Source: Burkholderiaceae bacterium (GTDB taxonomy: Bacteria; Pseudomonadota; Gammaproteobacteria; Burkholderiales; Burkholderiaceae_B). Taken from it: DNA of 64,000 bases. Both the position numbers and the translations under genes were made by a program. The stretch lies in NCBI GenBank assembly GCA_030158305.1, contig JAOATE010000007.1, forward strand, positions 1 to 64,000, written 5' to 3'. A model generated the notes under the pieces. The model saw only the letters and a program-made list of their open reading frames with translations. It ran no database searches and was not told where the DNA came from. How positions within the stretch are numbered: position 1 is the first letter of the stretch; every line of letters starts with the position of its first letter. This document shows, in pieces, positions 46,530 to 54,861 of the stretch.

Positions 46530-47684
46530 GGCTTGAGCGACATCTTTCCAGCCCCATACTGTGATTGCGTCGCGTTCGAAGTTGTTTGTTCCACCATACA
46601 GTATGGTCGAGTCGAGAGACTCTGTGCCTGCGAGTGATTGCCACTTTTTGAGACTCTGTGCCCAGTCTGAAGCGTAGGTGCTGCCTGATTTGATTTCGAT
46701 GGCTTGAAGCCCTTGCGTTGTTTCGCACAAGACATCAATTTCCTGGCCTGAGTTGTCTCGCCAAAAATAGAGATCGGGTGCGAGACCCGCGTTTAGACGT
46801 TGTTTGTAAAGCTCGCTGACAACCCATGTTTCAAATAGTGCGCCTCGCGCTGCGTGTGTCTCTAAGGTTTGGGCATCGCGTATGCCCATGAGCCATGCCG
46901 CTAAACCCGAATCTAAGAAGTAAAGTTTTGGCGTTTTGACGAGTCGTTTGCCGTAGTTGCGAAAGTGTGGCCGCAGCAAGGTGACGATATAACTGGTTTC
47001 GAGTACGGTCAGCCACTGTTTGGCTGTGACGGCACTAATGCCACAGTCTGCGCCTAGTGCCGTAAGGTTGAGGAGTTGCCCCGTCCGAGCCGCGCACATT
47101 TTGACGAAGGTTTGAAACTGACCTAGATCACGCACTGCGATCAACTGACGCACGTCGCGCTCTACATAGGTCGCGACGTAATTGCTGAACCAGTCTTGCG
47201 GGCTAACAGGACGGTCATACAGTGTCGGATAGCCCCCTTGAAAAAGCGTTTGAGTGAGTGTCTCTGGGAGCTTGTTGACTTGTCCGAGTTCAGAAGCGCT
47301 CAAGGGCAGTAATTCAACACGCGCAACGCGACCTGCGAGAGTTTGTGTGATGCTTTCAATCAAACTGAATTGCGCCGAACCCGTCAGGACAAAATCGCCC
47401 ATGCGTTGTCTCTCATCGACCAGACCTTGTAACCAGGATAGTAATTGAGGGCAGCGCTGAACCTCATCCAGAATCGCACCCTGAGGAAAGCGCGCCAAAA
47501 ACCGCTTTGGATCAGTGAGCGCAAAATCCCGCTCATCTGGGTTTTCCAGAGAAATATAAGGTTTGTCTTGGAAAAGATTGCGTGCAAGCGTAGTTTTCCC
47601 CGCTTGACGAGGTCCGGTAATCGCAATCACAGGGAATCCCTTGGCGAGGCGAGTCAGGGTATGTGCTGCATCACGAGGGATCAT
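46506..47684 (-). CDS. AAA ATPase with DUF4143 C-terminal domain
   Basis: A 392-residue P-loop ATPase: Walker A GPRQAGKTT at about 23-31, Walker B GAILDEVQ, sensor-like FVLTGSAQFSL, and the C-terminal DUF4143 nuclease-like domain ending around EIDVLCETTQGLQAIEIKSG (PD-(D/E)xK-like E-x-K). Such proteins are scattered among bacteria with no settled role; defence or toxin functions have been proposed. The ATG lies at the edge of an 11-bp inverted repeat, see 47683-47719. Confidence 0.88.
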   Translation of the reverse strand: MIPRDAAHTLTRLAKGFPVIAITGPRQAGKTTLARNLFQDKPYISLENPDERDFALTDPKRFLARFPQGAILDEVQRCPQLLSWLQGLVDERQRMGDFVLTGSAQFSLIESITQTLAGRVARVELLPLSASELGQVNKLPETLTQTLFQGGYPTLYDRPVSPQDWFSNYVATYVERDVRQLIAVRDLGQFQTFVKMCAARTGQLLNLTALGADCGISAVTAKQWLTVLETSYIVTLLRPHFRNYGKRLVKTPKLYFLDSGLAAWLMGIRDAQTLETHAARGALFETWVVSELYKQRLNAGLAPDLYFWRDNSGQEIDVLCETTQGLQAIEIKSGSTYASDWAQSLKKWQSLAGTESLDSTILYGGTNNFERDAITVWGWKDVAQASPLPRIA

Positions 47685-47719
47685 TTACAAATCCAAGTTT
47701 CAACTTTAGATTTGTAAAT
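47683..47719 (-). promoter_or_regulatory. Inverted repeat covering the start codon of the DUF4143 ATPase gene
   Basis: ATTTACAAATC (47683-47693) is repeated perfectly inverted as GATTTGTAAAT (47709-47719) with a 15-bp spacer. In the minus-strand mRNA the second arm runs into the ATG and contains the only GGA that could be a ribosome site. It could be an operator for autoregulation or an RNA hairpin that hides the start. Confidence 0.65.
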
Positions 47720-47762
47720 TATAGGGTAAAAGTGATTTAGATGTTTGATTTAAATGGTTTTT

Positions 47763-48341
47763 CTAAAAACCAAACCCAGCGCCGGCTCCAAACAAGGTCG
47801 CAATACCGAGTATGGCAAAGATCGCAGCGGCGATGGAGTGCACAAGCTTCATCGGGATCTTGTTGGCTAATTTATCCCCAAGAAAGACCGCCGGTACATC
47901 CGCGATGAGCATGCCGAGCGTTGTGCCGATCACTACCATGAGGGGAGCGGCGTAATGGGCGGCCATGGCAACGGTCGCGATTTGTGTTTTGTCGCCCATT
48001 TCGGCGAGGAAAAAAGTGATGAGTGTGGCACCAAACACGCCAAATTTTTGAGCAACTTTGGTTTCCTCTTCTTCGATCTTGTCGGGGATCATGGTCCAGA
48101 TTGCCATGCCGATAAAGGAAATGCCCAACACCCAACGCAAGATCTCAGGCGTCACGGCTGAGGTGATCCAAGCACCGAGGGCTCCTGCGAGGCCGTGGTT
48201 GATCAGGGTCGCTACCAAGATACCGAGAATGATGGGCACAGGTTTTTTAAAGCGTGCAGCGAGGATAAACGCTAAGAGCTGCGTTTTATCGCCGATTTCG
48301 GCGAGCGCGACGACGCCTGTTGAGACAAGAAGGGATTCCAT
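47763..48341 (-). CDS. TMEM165/GDT1-family Mn2+ exporter
   Basis: A 192-residue membrane protein with two copies of the cation-transport signature: VALAEIGDKTQLLAF in the first half and FFLAEMGDKTQIATV in the second, each flanked by three hydrophobic helices. Bacterial MntX/UPF0016 members export manganese. No yybP-ykoY manganese riboswitch is visible in the 58-bp gap upstream. It is the second gene after the SbtA-like transporter on the minus strand. Confidence 0.92.
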   Translation of the reverse strand: MESLLVSTGVVALAEIGDKTQLLAFILAARFKKPVPIILGILVATLINHGLAGALGAWITSAVTPEILRWVLGISFIGMAIWTMIPDKIEEEETKVAQKFGVFGATLITFFLAEMGDKTQIATVAMAAHYAAPLMVVIGTTLGMLIADVPAVFLGDKLANKIPMKLVHSIAAAIFAILGIATLFGAGAGFGF

Positions 48342-48399
48342 GTGTTGGCGAGTCAGTCGGCTGCTAATGAAAAGACCATAATCATAACAGGGACTTGTG

Positions 48400-49344
48400 T
48401 CAGCTCAGGAAATATTCAGCCACCTTTGCGTAAAGCGGAATTCCAACTATCAAATTAAACGGAAAGGTCAGCCCGAGCGATAAACCAAAATACAGACAAG
48501 GATTGGCCTCAGGCACGGCGTAGCGCAGCACGGCTGGAACGGCAATGTAGGAGGCGCTGGCAGCCAGTACCATCAGCAGCGTGGCATTGCCGGGTGATAA
48601 ATTGAGTAGAAGTGCTAGACCAAGTGCAATCGAGGCATGCACCAGTGGACCAATCACTGCATAGAGAATCAGGGCGGGTGAGATGCCCTTTAGTTGAGGC
48701 AAGTTGCGTGCCGTCATCAGTCCCATATCCAGCAAGAAAAACGCCAACATGCCTTTAAAAAGATCGCCTGAAAAAGGTTGCATGGCGGCCTGGCCTGCCT
48801 CGCCTGTCAGGAGGCCCACCACCATGGCGCCGAGCAAAAGGAGTTGCGCACCATCAGTAAAAGATTCATGCAGAATTTTTCCAATCGGAATCGCTTTTTG
48901 TTGACGTAATGAGTTGGCGAGGATGACAGCCAAAATTATCGCGGGCGACTCCATCAGCGCCATGGCTGCAGCCATGTGACCGCCATATGCGATCTCTTGG
49001 TTTTCTAAAAACTGGATCGCTGTGACAAAGGTGACCGCGCTGACAGAGCCATAGGTGGCAGCAATGGCTGCCGCATCAAACCCTGAGAGAAAGCGCTTGA
49101 GTATCCAATAGCCCAGGACGGGAACAATGATAGCCAACAGAATCGCAGCCCCCAAACTCGTGGCCACTTCGGCAGTGAGTCCAGATTGCGCGAGTGCAAA
49201 GCCGCCTTTGAGACCCAGTGCCATCAACAGATACAGAGACAAAAACCTGGAAATAGCGGGAGGGATTTCTAGATTGGAGCGGACGAAACCCGCTAGTACG
49301 CCGAAGATAAAAAACAAAATGGCAGGGTCGAGAAGATTTTGCAT
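48400..49344 (-). CDS. SbtA-like sodium-dependent bicarbonate transporter
   Basis: A 314-residue membrane protein of the DUF897/SbtA family with about ten helices and inverted repeats; PAILFFIFGVLAGFVRSNLE at the start and LAASASYIAVPAVLRYAVPE near the end are typical. The ATG at 49344 has an AAAGGA site 5 nt upstream; an in-frame start at 49362 lacks one. It is divergent from a LysR regulator resembling CbbR/CmpR types, which supports bicarbonate or a similar anion as substrate. No SbtB-like PII gene is nearby. Confidence 0.88.
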   Translation of the reverse strand: MQNLLDPAILFFIFGVLAGFVRSNLEIPPAISRFLSLYLLMALGLKGGFALAQSGLTAEVATSLGAAILLAIIVPVLGYWILKRFLSGFDAAAIAATYGSVSAVTFVTAIQFLENQEIAYGGHMAAAMALMESPAIILAVILANSLRQQKAIPIGKILHESFTDGAQLLLLGAMVVGLLTGEAGQAAMQPFSGDLFKGMLAFFLLDMGLMTARNLPQLKGISPALILYAVIGPLVHASIALGLALLLNLSPGNATLLMVLAASASYIAVPAVLRYAVPEANPCLYFGLSLGLTFPFNLIVGIPLYAKVAEYFLS

Positions 49345-49413
49345 GTGCGTCCTTTCATGCAATCGTAGTGCGACTCACCATTCGTTGTAAAATCGATTCT
49401 TATGTATAAATAT

Positions 49414-49429
49414 ATAGATAAATATCTAT
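49414..49429. promoter_or_regulatory. Palindrome in the sbtA/lysR divergent promoter covering the LysR start codon
   Basis: ATAGATA and TATCTAT (49414-49420, 49423-49429) form a perfect 7-bp inverted repeat with a 2-bp spacer, overlapping the LysR ATG at 49428. The divergent gap (49345-49427) is AT-rich. A LysR-type regulator binding here would repress its own gene and face sbtA; this is inference from position. Confidence 0.45.
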
Positions 49430-50324
49430 GAATATCACTTTTCGACAACTCAAGCTTTTTCTTGCACTTGCTGAGACGGGTAGCGTAAGTGCGGCGGCAA
49501 GGATGATGCATGTGACGCAGCCCACGGCTTCTATGCAGCTCAAGGAGATCTCGCTGTCCGTAGGGGTCTCGCTGTTCGAGGTGATTTCGAAAAAGGTACA
49601 TCTCACCGATATGGGACGTGAACTCGCACAGACAGCACGTGCGATTGTTCAGACATGGGAGGCCTTTGAACAGGGCGTGGATAGCGTCAAGGGGCTCGCC
49701 CGTGGCAAGCTTAGAGTTGCCGTGGTAAGTACTGCCAAATACTTTATGCCACGTTTGATCGGATCATTTTGCAAAAAATATCCAGAAATCGATGTGTCGC
49801 TTGAAATCTTGAATCGTGATGGTGTGGTGCAGCGTATGCGCGAAAATTTGGATGATATGTACATCATGTCTCAGCCGCCAACTGATTTGGATTTAAATGA
49901 TGAGATTTTTATGGCAAATCCTCTCGTCGTGATTGCTGGAACGCGCTCAACATTGGCCAAGCAAGCAGGTGTTGAATTAAAAAGTCTTGCTGAGCAGCGC
50001 TTTATATTGCGGGAGCAGGGCTCTGGAACGCGAATGGGTGTCGATCAGTATTTAAAGAAAAATAAGTTCAGACCAAATATCAGGATGGAGCTAGGAAGCA
50101 ACGAAGCGATCAAGGAGGCCGTGGCGGGAGGCTTGGGGATTGGCATTGTTTCTCGTCATTCCTTGCATGGTCAGCAAAAAGAACATGGTGTTGCAGTGGT
50201 GGACGTCTTGGGCTTTCCGATTCTCTCTAATTGGCATATCGTGCATCCTGCCAGCAAGAAGTTGTCGCCGATTGCGACAGAGTTCAAGCTTCATATGCGC
50301 AAGGAATTGAGGCATCACGTATGA
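49428..50324 (+). CDS. LysR-family transcriptional regulator
   Basis: A 298-residue regulator with the N-terminal winged helix (FRQLKLFLALAETGSVSAAAR, recognition part AARMMHVTQPTASMQ) and a C-terminal periplasmic-protein-like effector domain containing REQGSGTRMGVD and GLGIGIVSRHSL. It resembles the CbbR/CmpR branch, which responds to carbon-fixation metabolites. Divergent to sbtA-like, it is the natural candidate for its control. Its stop overlaps the cyanophycinase start (ATGA), so the regulator and that gene share a transcript. Confidence 0.93.
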   Translation: MNITFRQLKLFLALAETGSVSAAARMMHVTQPTASMQLKEISLSVGVSLFEVISKKVHLTDMGRELAQTARAIVQTWEAFEQGVDSVKGLARGKLRVAVVSTAKYFMPRLIGSFCKKYPEIDVSLEILNRDGVVQRMRENLDDMYIMSQPPTDLDLNDEIFMANPLVVIAGTRSTLAKQAGVELKSLAEQRFILREQGSGTRMGVDQYLKKNKFRPNIRMELGSNEAIKEAVAGGLGIGIVSRHSLHGQQKEHGVAVVDVLGFPILSNWHIVHPASKKLSPIATEFKLHMRKELRHHV

Positions 50325-50836
50325 GAAAAAGAGTGACGGCGCAAAAGTATGTGCAAGCTTTGTTCGCTTGTTTAATACTCTGCATGGCGGTGTTCATTGC
50401 ACCGACAGTGAACGCCGAAGTCAACATAGAAAAATATAAACGAGGTTCACTCATTATTGTCGGTGGTGGAGACACACCGTATACGATTCAAAAACGTTTT
50501 GTCGAGCTTGCTGGCGGAGCAGGCCGCGCACGCATCGCGATTTTTCCGATGGCTGCAACTGAGTATGATGAAGAGGCCGACGAAGTGCTTGCCGAATTCA
50601 CATGGTTAGGTGCAGAGACCGTTATTTTGAATATGAATCGAGAGCAAGCGCAATCCAGTTCAATGGATGCGACGCTCACTGGTTTTACTGGCTACTGGTT
50701 TTTAGGGGGTGACCAAAACGTATTGGCCGCTTCATTACTCGGTACGAGAGCGCTTAGGACCATTGAGTTTCAGTACGAAAAAGGTGCAGTGGTCGGAGGA
50801 ACTTCAGCGGGGGCGGCAGTGATGAAACGATGCTGA
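50321..50836 (+). CDS. Cyanophycinase-like peptidase, N-terminal part (frame interrupted)
   Basis: A 171-residue open frame with a signal peptide (about 10-32, ending VNAE). It contains the S51 peptidase core: GSLIIVGGGDTPY, YWFLGGDQNVL and the nucleophile motif GGTSAGAAVM, then stops at TGA two codons later. Secreted cyanophycinases (CphE type) cut the Asp-Arg polymer cyanophycin. The remaining part lies in another frame at 50830-51237. Start overlaps the LysR stop. Either a mutation broke the gene or two coupled chains are made. Confidence 0.82.
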   Translation: MRKRVTAQKYVQALFACLILCMAVFIAPTVNAEVNIEKYKRGSLIIVGGGDTPYTIQKRFVELAGGAGRARIAIFPMAATEYDEEADEVLAEFTWLGAETVILNMNREQAQSSSMDATLTGFTGYWFLGGDQNVLAASLLGTRALRTIEFQYEKGAVVGGTSAGAAVMKRC

Positions 50837-51237
50837 CGGGTGAGCGTCGCACAGCAAGTGGTCGTATCAACGAGGACCCCAATGCCGTTGCGTTACGCAG
50901 CACTGAGGTCACGCTAGGATTTGGTCTGTTACCTGGCGCGATTATTGATCAACACTTCAGTCGGCGCTCACGCGACAATCGTCTAGTCAGTGCGGTCTTG
51001 GATCATCCGCAATTATTAGGCGTTGGTATCGATGAGGAAACCGCTTTGATTGTCCGCTCTGATGGGCGATGGGACGTATTGGGCAATGGTCACGTCAAAA
51101 TATATGATGCGAGGCGTGCCTACATTGTGAATGAGGATAATGACATGGTCGGGGCATCAGGGATCAGAATGCATGTATTGCCGCGTGGGTCTCGTTTTGA
51201 TCCAAAATTAGGCCGACTGGGTTCGTGGCGAAACTAA
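50830..51237 (+). CDS. Cyanophycinase-like peptidase, C-terminal part (second frame)
   Basis: A 135-residue frame starting MLTGERRTASGRIN, which is the sequence expected right after the GTSAG region of cyanophycinase. It holds the conserved LGFGLLPGAIIDQHFSRRSR with the likely active-site His, and LGVGIDEETALIV. Its ATG overlaps the stop of the first part (ATGCTGA). One extra base or loss of two bases near 50822-50830 would restore a single protein of about 305 residues. No independent ribosome site is convincing. Confidence 0.82.
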   Translation: MLTGERRTASGRINEDPNAVALRSTEVTLGFGLLPGAIIDQHFSRRSRDNRLVSAVLDHPQLLGVGIDEETALIVRSDGRWDVLGNGHVKIYDARRAYIVNEDNDMVGASGIRMHVLPRGSRFDPKLGRLGSWRN

Positions 51238-51268
51238 TCCGGATGGTGCTTGCGCTCAAATTGGAGTC

Positions 51269-52036
51269 GTGATTGAACACATGATTTATTTACACAAAAT
51301 TTTGCCTTTTTTGTTTTCACCACTCGTCATCACACTATTGCTAGTGGTCTATGGGGTCTTTAGAAATAAAAAGCGCTATAGCGTCGCAGGCTTGATATTG
51401 TTATATGCCTCCAGTACGTTTGTCGTAGCAGATTTTTTATTTGAAAAACTGGAAGGCCAAGGATTAAAAACCGAAGCTAAGGATGCACCTCGCGTCGATG
51501 CCATTGTGGTGCTCAGCGGCATGATGATGTACGTTCAAGGTGCGAATGGTTCGGTAGCCGAGTGGGATGATGCCGATCGATTTTTTGCAGGCATTGATCT
51601 GTATCAAGCAGGCAAAGCACCACGTTTAATTTTTACAGGCGGCGTGTTGCCTTGGGAACAAACTTCGCAAAGTGAGGGTGCTGTTCTCAAGGCTGTCGCC
51701 CAACAGATCGGGATTCCTGAAGCAAGTATCAGCGTATCTGGTGATGCTCAAAACACAGAGCAAGAAGCTGTTGCAGTCAGAATGATGCTGAGTAGCTCAA
51801 AGATATTGTTGGTGACTTCTGCCTATCATATGCCGCGTGCAAAGCATGAATTTGAACGCCAAGGCTTTGAGGTCAACGCATTTCCGGTGGACTTTAAGGT
51901 TCGTGCAAAAGCATTTACACCCATGGATATCTTGCCCGATCCTCGCGCGCTGCGTTTGGTGGATATTGTGGTTCGCGAGAGGATTGGCCGGGTCTATTAT
52001 CAATTGAGTGCTTGGATGAAGCCTAGCCGGGATTAG
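51269..52036 (+). CDS. YdcF/DUF218 family membrane protein
   Basis: About 255 residues: two N-terminal hydrophobic helices (LFSPLVITLLLVVYGVF; VAGLILLYASSTFVVADFL) and a DUF218 domain with APRVDAIVVLSGMM, RLIFTGG and TSAYHMPRAKHEF. The related SanA/ElyC proteins affect envelope integrity and vancomycin tolerance. It starts at GTG 51269 or ATG 51281; the GGAG at 51263-51266 fits neither well. Its stop overlaps the stop of the convergent repeat protein by 4 bp. Confidence 0.87.
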   Translation: MIEHMIYLHKILPFLFSPLVITLLLVVYGVFRNKKRYSVAGLILLYASSTFVVADFLFEKLEGQGLKTEAKDAPRVDAIVVLSGMMMYVQGANGSVAEWDDADRFFAGIDLYQAGKAPRLIFTGGVLPWEQTSQSEGAVLKAVAQQIGIPEASISVSGDAQNTEQEAVAVRMMLSSSKILLVTSAYHMPRAKHEFERQGFEVNAFPVDFKVRAKAFTPMDILPDPRALRLVDIVVRERIGRVYYQLSAWMKPSRD

Positions 52037-52290
52037 CGCTTACTTGAGGTGCCGGTAGTTCTGCCGGAGGCATCTTTGTAAGTTGTCTTGCCGGATGAGT
52101 TAGTGCTTGAACTGCCAGTGGTTCTGCCTGAGGCATCACGGTAGGTAGTTTTTCCGGAGGAGTTGGTCGTCGCACTGCCAGTGGTTCGGCCAGAAGAATC
52201 ACGATATGTTGTTTTGGATTGTGCAGAAGCAATATTGATGGACGAGACGGCCAATGTCATCGCAGCGCATAGTGTTAAAACAACTTTCAT
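52033..52290 (-). CDS. Small secreted protein with three 21-residue repeats
   Basis: An 85-residue protein: a signal peptide (to ASAQS, about 24) and then repeats K26-G46, K47-G67 and a shorter third copy K68-R85. The unit is KTTYRDASGRTTGSS plus TNSSG. It is rich in Ser/Thr/Gly with basic and acidic residues in register, so it may bind polysaccharide or assemble. I do not recognise the family. An AAGGAG ribosome site precedes the ATG. The nearby outer-membrane barrel gene is also on the minus strand, upstream. Confidence 0.8.
   Translation of the reverse strand: MKVVLTLCAAMTLAVSSINIASAQSKTTYRDSSGRTTGSATTNSSGKTTYRDASGRTTGSSSTNSSGKTTYKDASGRTTGTSSKR
52036..52215 (-). repeat. 63-bp tandem repeat within the small secreted protein gene
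   Basis: Units at 52215-52153, 52152-52090 and 52089-52036 (third incomplete), 63 bp each, coding the 21-residue repeat. The copies differ at a few positions, so the array is not brand new; number could vary between strains. Confidence 0.8.
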
Positions 52291-52358
52291 TTTTCATTCT
52301 CCTTGATTTCGTTATAAACAAGTGACTGTGATGCATTGAGTGATTCTTTCGGAAAAAA

Positions 52359-53309
52359 TTAAAAACTCACGGCTAAACCAATCGCAAAACCACGAACGTT
52401 TTGTCCAAATGCGTAACGGGCAACTAGTCTCGTACGTGTCACAACAGCTTTGTATTTGCTGGAGTCAAATTCGATGCCAACACCCACAGAGGAAAGGTTG
52501 TTAAAACCGAGCAAGCCACGCTGGTCACCTAAGTAAACGGTATTGGCGGCCTCTAATACATAGCGCAGTGGACGCTCCATGAGTTGAAGACCTGTCGGGG
52601 CTCGATAGCGTGCATACACGCTAGCAGCTTCTGCAGAGGCCGAGCCACTGACAACGGCGGATGAATCAAAGGTGCGTAGTCGAATGTTGGTGTAGCGCAA
52701 CTCTAGATCGATTTCGTGCTCTGGTTTGACCAGAGTGTAATCAAGCATGATGGAGCCACCTAGGCCATAGGCATTGAGGCGACCTCTTTTTAGAAAGTCC
52801 AGCGATGTGTCGAATCGATCATCGATGAAGCGTCCGGCCAGAGAGGCGTCCGATTCAAGGTGAGCAAGTGAGAAATTGAAGATTGGGCGGAGTACAAGGT
52901 TTTTAGCAATCGGAAAGTCGTAACCAACTCCGCCAGATAGTGCAAGCGAGTTCCACCGTGCAGGCACTCTGCGAGAGTCACCCTCGGTCACAAAGGTTGG
53001 ATCAAAGCGCATGAAGGCCGCTGAACCTTCAAGATAAACCGGCACACTTTTACTGATCGTTTCTCCACCAGCAAACTGTGTCATAAACAATTTGTTTTGT
53101 CCGACTTGATCATCCCTGATTGAGAGAAAGCTACTCGTTAAGTCGGGGACAACGGAATACGACATCATGGCCAACACTTCGTCAGCACTTTGTTTGATTT
53201 TTGCAGCAGGTAGCAGACCTCGACCTTGCGCATGCGACTGACTATAGGGATAGCAGAGCAGCAATAAAGTGAAAACAAGCGAAGGAGCGAGGAGAAAAAT
53301 TCTGCGCAT
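52359..53309 (-). CDS. Outer-membrane beta-barrel protein
   Basis: A 316-residue protein with a signal peptide ending SQSHAQG and a mature part of alternating hydrophobic/polar strands, about 12 amphipathic stretches, ending in Phe (IGLAVSF), the classical barrel C-terminus recognised by BAM. No homology to named porins was recognised; the layout (LSIRDDQVGQNKLFMTQF, GVGYDFPIAKNLVLRP) recalls autotransporter-type barrels without a passenger. It lies upstream of the repeat protein on the same strand with a 68-nt gap. Confidence 0.8.
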   Translation of the reverse strand: MRRIFLLAPSLVFTLLLLCYPYSQSHAQGRGLLPAAKIKQSADEVLAMMSYSVVPDLTSSFLSIRDDQVGQNKLFMTQFAGGETISKSVPVYLEGSAAFMRFDPTFVTEGDSRRVPARWNSLALSGGVGYDFPIAKNLVLRPIFNFSLAHLESDASLAGRFIDDRFDTSLDFLKRGRLNAYGLGGSIMLDYTLVKPEHEIDLELRYTNIRLRTFDSSAVVSGSASAEAASVYARYRAPTGLQLMERPLRYVLEAANTVYLGDQRGLLGFNNLSSVGVGIEFDSSKYKAVVTRTRLVARYAFGQNVRGFAIGLAVSF

Positions 53310-53524
53310 AATGTTGTTAAAAAACTTCAGAATCGGCGGACCTTGTAAGCCAATTAGAGTACGCCTGATATGTTTTAAGTAGGGGTTGTTTTTTTAATCA
53401 ATAGATTAATGCTTTCCGAGTCAGGATGCGATCAACAACAATTGTAATATTTACTAATTAAAGGTGCGGCGTTTGATTTGAACGTTGCACCATCTCTCAA
53501 GACTGATTCCTTTCTGGATGACTT

Positions 53525-54814
53525 ATGCAGACCCCATATCGTTTGTCGATGATTTTTATTGCCCTCTCTGTCGTATGGGCCGCACCTAGTATGGGCCAGT
53601 CCGCAGGTGCGGAAGGCACTGGCTCAGCTCAAACACAAAATAACAATGCACCGGTATTTTCAGCGCAAGAAATTGATGCGATGGTGGCGCCAATCGCGCT
53701 TTATCCTGATTCATTGCTTTCTCAAGTATTGATGGCAGCGACTTATCCACTAGAAATTGTTCAAGCTGCGAGATGGTCAACATCCACGGGTAATACAGGC
53801 GGAGATGCTGCGTTGAGCAAAATCAGTGACCAGACTTGGGATCCAAGTGTGCAATCGTTAGTCGCATTTCCAAAATTATTAACGATGATGAGTGATCAGC
53901 TCGACTGGACACAAAAAATTGGCGATGCTTTTCTGGCCCAGCCGGGCGACGTGATGGACTCAGTCCAGCGCTTGCGTGCTCAGGCTCAAAAGGCAGGGAA
54001 CTTAAGTTCAAATGCACAGCAGAATGTTTCTACAGAAGGTCAAACAATCATTATCGCGCCTGCGCAGCCTAGCGTGATCTATGTCCCAGCCTACAACCCA
54101 AGTGTTGTGTATGGTGCGTGGGCCTATCCTGCCTATCCGCCTATGTACTACCCAGGCGTGATGAGCTGGTATCCCGGTCAGGCGGTGGTCAATGGCTTGA
54201 TGTGGGGAGCGGGCGTTGCAGCAGCTGGCGCAATATTTGGTGGCTTTAACTGGAATAACCGTGATGTGAACATCAACGTTAATAACTTTAATCGTATTAA
54301 CCGAAATAATGTTTACTCGGGCCAAGGCAACAGCAGTTGGAAACATAATCCTCAGCATCGGGGTGCTGTCGCATACCGGGATAATGGATCACGCCAGCGT
54401 TATTCGAATCGCGATGCGGGTGCGGTGAGTGCGCGTAATGATTTACGTGGACATGCGCCGGCACGTGCGGCCAATGCAGGCAATGCTCCCGTTAGAAACG
54501 CGGCCAATATTGGCAATGCACCTGCTCCGGTACGAAATGCTGCTGCCGCAGCCCCGGCTAGAAACATTGAGCAAAATCGACCTGCTCCTCAACGTGATGC
54601 GATTCAAAATCGCGCGGCGCAGGCTGCCCCTGCCGCACGTGGTGATGCGTTCAAAGGTGTCGATGCGGGAAGGCAGTCAATTGATCGGGGACGCGCAAGT
54701 GTGGCAGCAGCGTCTCGCCCCAATGTTGGTCATGGTGGCGGTGGTGGAGGCGGTCGACTCGGTGGAGGTGGCGGCGGTGGCGGTGGTGGTGGACGTGGCC
54801 ACGGTCGCGGCTAA
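53525..54814 (+). CDS. DUF3300 domain-containing exported protein with glycine-rich tail
   Basis: A 429-residue protein: signal peptide (to about residue 25), DUF3300 domain with APIALYPDSLLSQVLMAATYP and IIIAPAQPSVIYVPAYNPS, a hydrophobic Gly/Ala segment (NGLMWGAGVAAAGAIFGGF), an Asn-rich stretch, and an unstructured Ala/Arg/Asn tail closing in a long glycine run with RGHGRG. DUF3300 and DUF2950 genes form a conserved pair of unknown function. The 215-bp gap upstream (53310-53524) is AT-rich without a recognised site. Confidence 0.9.
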   Translation: MQTPYRLSMIFIALSVVWAAPSMGQSAGAEGTGSAQTQNNNAPVFSAQEIDAMVAPIALYPDSLLSQVLMAATYPLEIVQAARWSTSTGNTGGDAALSKISDQTWDPSVQSLVAFPKLLTMMSDQLDWTQKIGDAFLAQPGDVMDSVQRLRAQAQKAGNLSSNAQQNVSTEGQTIIIAPAQPSVIYVPAYNPSVVYGAWAYPAYPPMYYPGVMSWYPGQAVVNGLMWGAGVAAAGAIFGGFNWNNRDVNINVNNFNRINRNNVYSGQGNSSWKHNPQHRGAVAYRDNGSRQRYSNRDAGAVSARNDLRGHAPARAANAGNAPVRNAANIGNAPAPVRNAAAAAPARNIEQNRPAPQRDAIQNRAAQAAPAARGDAFKGVDAGRQSIDRGRASVAAASRPNVGHGGGGGGGRLGGGGGGGGGGGRGHGRG

Positions 54815-54861
54815 GGCCGCATGTTGAGTTCGACCTTTCTTAGACTTTGATTGAGATCATC

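Noticed and set aside
47763-48399. Manganese riboswitch before the GDT1-type gene
   Set aside because: The gap upstream is only 58 bp and shows no yybP-ykoY-like structure.
52036-52215. 63-bp tandem repeats as CRISPR or IS remnants
   Set aside because: Contiguous in-frame protein repeats, no spacers, no transposase.
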